Part shown: in pieces, positions 5,882-6,817 of the stretch
Layout of the letters: the number at the start of each line of letters is the position of its first letter
Numbering within the stretch: the first letter of the stretch is position 1
The notes under the pieces: model-generated
Told to the model about the DNA's origin: nothing
Seen by the model: the letters and a program-made list of their open reading frames with translations, nothing else
Databases searched by the model: none
Source: Nanobdellota archaeon
GTDB taxonomy: Archaea; Nanobdellota; Nanobdellia; Woesearchaeales; GW2011-AR15
Direction of reading: 5' to 3'
Assembly (NCBI GenBank): GCA_013335235.1
Contig: JAAXVZ010000067.1
Span: 1-6,817 of the forward strand
DNA length: 6,817 nt
Position numbers and translations under genes: made by a program

Positions 5882-6634
5882 ATGGACAATCTGTCACTAC
5901 TGAAATCTGTAGGATTCACTGAATATGGAGCGAGAGCCTATCTCGCCCTGTCCGAGCTCGGGCCAAGCACCGTGAATGAGATTGCATACCACAGCAAGCT
6001 CCCCAGGAATAAGGCGTATGAGATACTCAGCAGGCTTGAATCTGAAGGCAGGATCGCCTCGCTTCCTGTGACTCCAAGGAAATACAAGATAGTTGATACA
6101 GGCTCACTGAAAAAAGACATACAGGAGAAAAAGAAGAGACTGAACCAATTGGAGAAAGATGTCGACAGGTTCATACAAGAGAGCGCAAGGCCCAGGCTAA
6201 ATGAGTTCAGGGAGATTGTCTGGATAATCCGCGGAAAGAAGGGAATAATAGACAAGATGAATTCCCAGAACAGGAAGTCAAGGCAGGAGATAATATCTCT
6301 CAACAGGCTCAGCGTAGCATCTCCAAAACTATTGAAAGACATGCAATCGTGCATCAGCCGGGGAGTGAAGGTGAAGATGCTAGTGCCTCCTGGGAATATC
6401 AAAAATAGGGAACTATGGGTAAAGACAGGTGTAGAGATCAGGACTTATGATGAGAAGATATTCGGAGCAGTCGGAACAAGGTTCTCAGTGTTTGACAAGA
6501 GCATCGCAAGGATAACCTTTGGGGAGCCGGATGTCCTGAAAGAGGAGGATTATATCACTATCTGGGCTGAAAGCCATCACCTGGCTAATATATTAAGAGG
6601 ATATTTCTTCGAGATATGGAGAAAAAGCAATTAA
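5882..6634 (+). CDS. TrmB-family transcriptional regulator
   Basis: A 250-residue cytoplasmic DNA-binding regulator with the full TrmB layout. Residues 1-70 form a winged helix: LLKSVGFTEYGARAYLAL is the typical first helix pair, and STVNEIAYHSKLPRNKAYEI is the helix-turn-helix, followed by the wing. Residues 74-100 are a charged heptad-like coiled coil that should dimerise the protein. Residues 108-247 form the C-terminal effector/PLD-like domain, seen as the strands IVWIIRG, EIISLNRL, VKVKMLVPP, RFSVFDKSIARITF and YITIWAE, ending with the helix LANILRGYFFEIW. Members of about this length lack the longer sugar-binding extension of Thermococcus TrmB, so a maltose-type ligand should not be assumed. 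The gene is divergent from the 214-residue protein/Nudix pair across 74 bases, so that pair and the gene itself are the first candidates for its targets (inference). The start is supported by a TATA box at leaderless distance. Confidence 0.93.
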   Translation: MDNLSLLKSVGFTEYGARAYLALSELGPSTVNEIAYHSKLPRNKAYEILSRLESEGRIASLPVTPRKYKIVDTGSLKKDIQEKKKRLNQLEKDVDRFIQESARPRLNEFREIVWIIRGKKGIIDKMNSQNRKSRQEIISLNRLSVASPKLLKDMQSCISRGVKVKMLVPPGNIKNRELWVKTGVEIRTYDEKIFGAVGTRFSVFDKSIARITFGEPDVLKEEDYITIWAESHHLANILRGYFFEIWRKSN

Positions 6635-6645
6635 GGCATAAAGCT

Positions 6646-6816
6646 CTACATTAACTTCTCTATGCCACACCTGAATTCAGTGCTGGACATCCTTTCAGAT
6701 AAGGGACATATAGTAGAGTCCAGCAAGTGAAACCCGGCTTCCACTTTCTGTCCGGCTTTCGCATGCCTGTGCCTGACAAAATCTTTGTATCCTTCATAAT
6801 CTTTGAATCCTAATAA
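6646..6816 (-). CDS. C-terminal end of an unidentified protein (5' end outside window)
   Basis: The minus strand is open from the right edge to a TAG at 6648-6646 and gives 56 residues, beginning LLGFKDYEGYKDF and ending FRCGIEKLM. The start lies beyond the window. Coding is supported by the amino acid balance, by use of AGG for Arg and GGA/GGC for Gly as in neighbouring genes, and by stop codons interrupting the other two frames of this strand. The fragment is soluble in character, with a basic HRHAK cluster, two Cys and no motif I can assign. It is convergent with the TrmB-family gene, whose stop is 11 bases away, and no T-rich terminator is visible between them. I cannot name the family. 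Confidence 0.6.
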   Translation of the reverse strand, partial: LLGFKDYEGYKDFVRHRHAKAGQKVEAGFHLLDSTICPLSERMSSTEFRCGIEKLM

Positions 6817-6817
6817 G

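Noticed and set aside
5938..6402. 154-residue minus-strand frame opposite the TrmB-family gene
   Set aside because: Ser/Phe/Leu-rich shadow of a clear TrmB protein with complete domain structure.

Overview
The window looks archaeal. Four start codons lie about 25-30 bases downstream of TATA-like boxes, with no usable Shine-Dalgarno sequence. That is the layout of leaderless archaeal transcripts. The window also carries a TrmB-type regulator, a typically archaeal family, and AGG/AGA are used freely for arginine. The mix of orphan genes would suit a little-studied (perhaps uncultivated or DPANN-like) lineage, but the sequence does not fix the lineage.

Layout from left to right. (1) Positions 2-1216 (+) hold the C-terminal half of a family B DNA polymerase whose palm and thumb resemble bacterial Pol II. 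It ends in a PIP-box-like tail. (2) Positions 1288-1980 (+) hold a 230-residue soluble protein that I do not recognise, behind its own TATA box. (3) Positions 1995-2519 (-) hold a small multi-pass membrane protein, convergent with gene 2. (4) Positions 2647-4605 (+) hold a 652-residue radical SAM protein with a SPASM-like cysteine cluster and about 290 C-terminal residues of unknown function. It is clearly AT-richer than the polymerase gene, and a T6 run follows its stop codon. (5) Positions 5807-4756 (-) hold a likely two-gene operon: a 214-residue unknown protein followed by a Nudix hydrolase whose start is not straightforward. (6) Positions 5882-6634 (+) hold a TrmB-family regulator, divergent from that operon and sharing a 74-base intergenic region with it. 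(7) Positions 6816-6646 (-) hold the C-terminal end of an unidentified gene that enters from the right edge, convergent with the TrmB gene.

Apart from the pair in (5), and possibly its control by the divergent TrmB protein, the genes read as separate single-gene transcription units on alternating strands. They do not form a recognisable pathway. I found no CRISPR array, insertion sequence, tRNA or rRNA. The points that most deserve a second look are the C-terminal half of the radical SAM protein, the missing ordinary start codon of the Nudix gene beside a TGATT stop/start overlap, and the two unrecognised soluble proteins.
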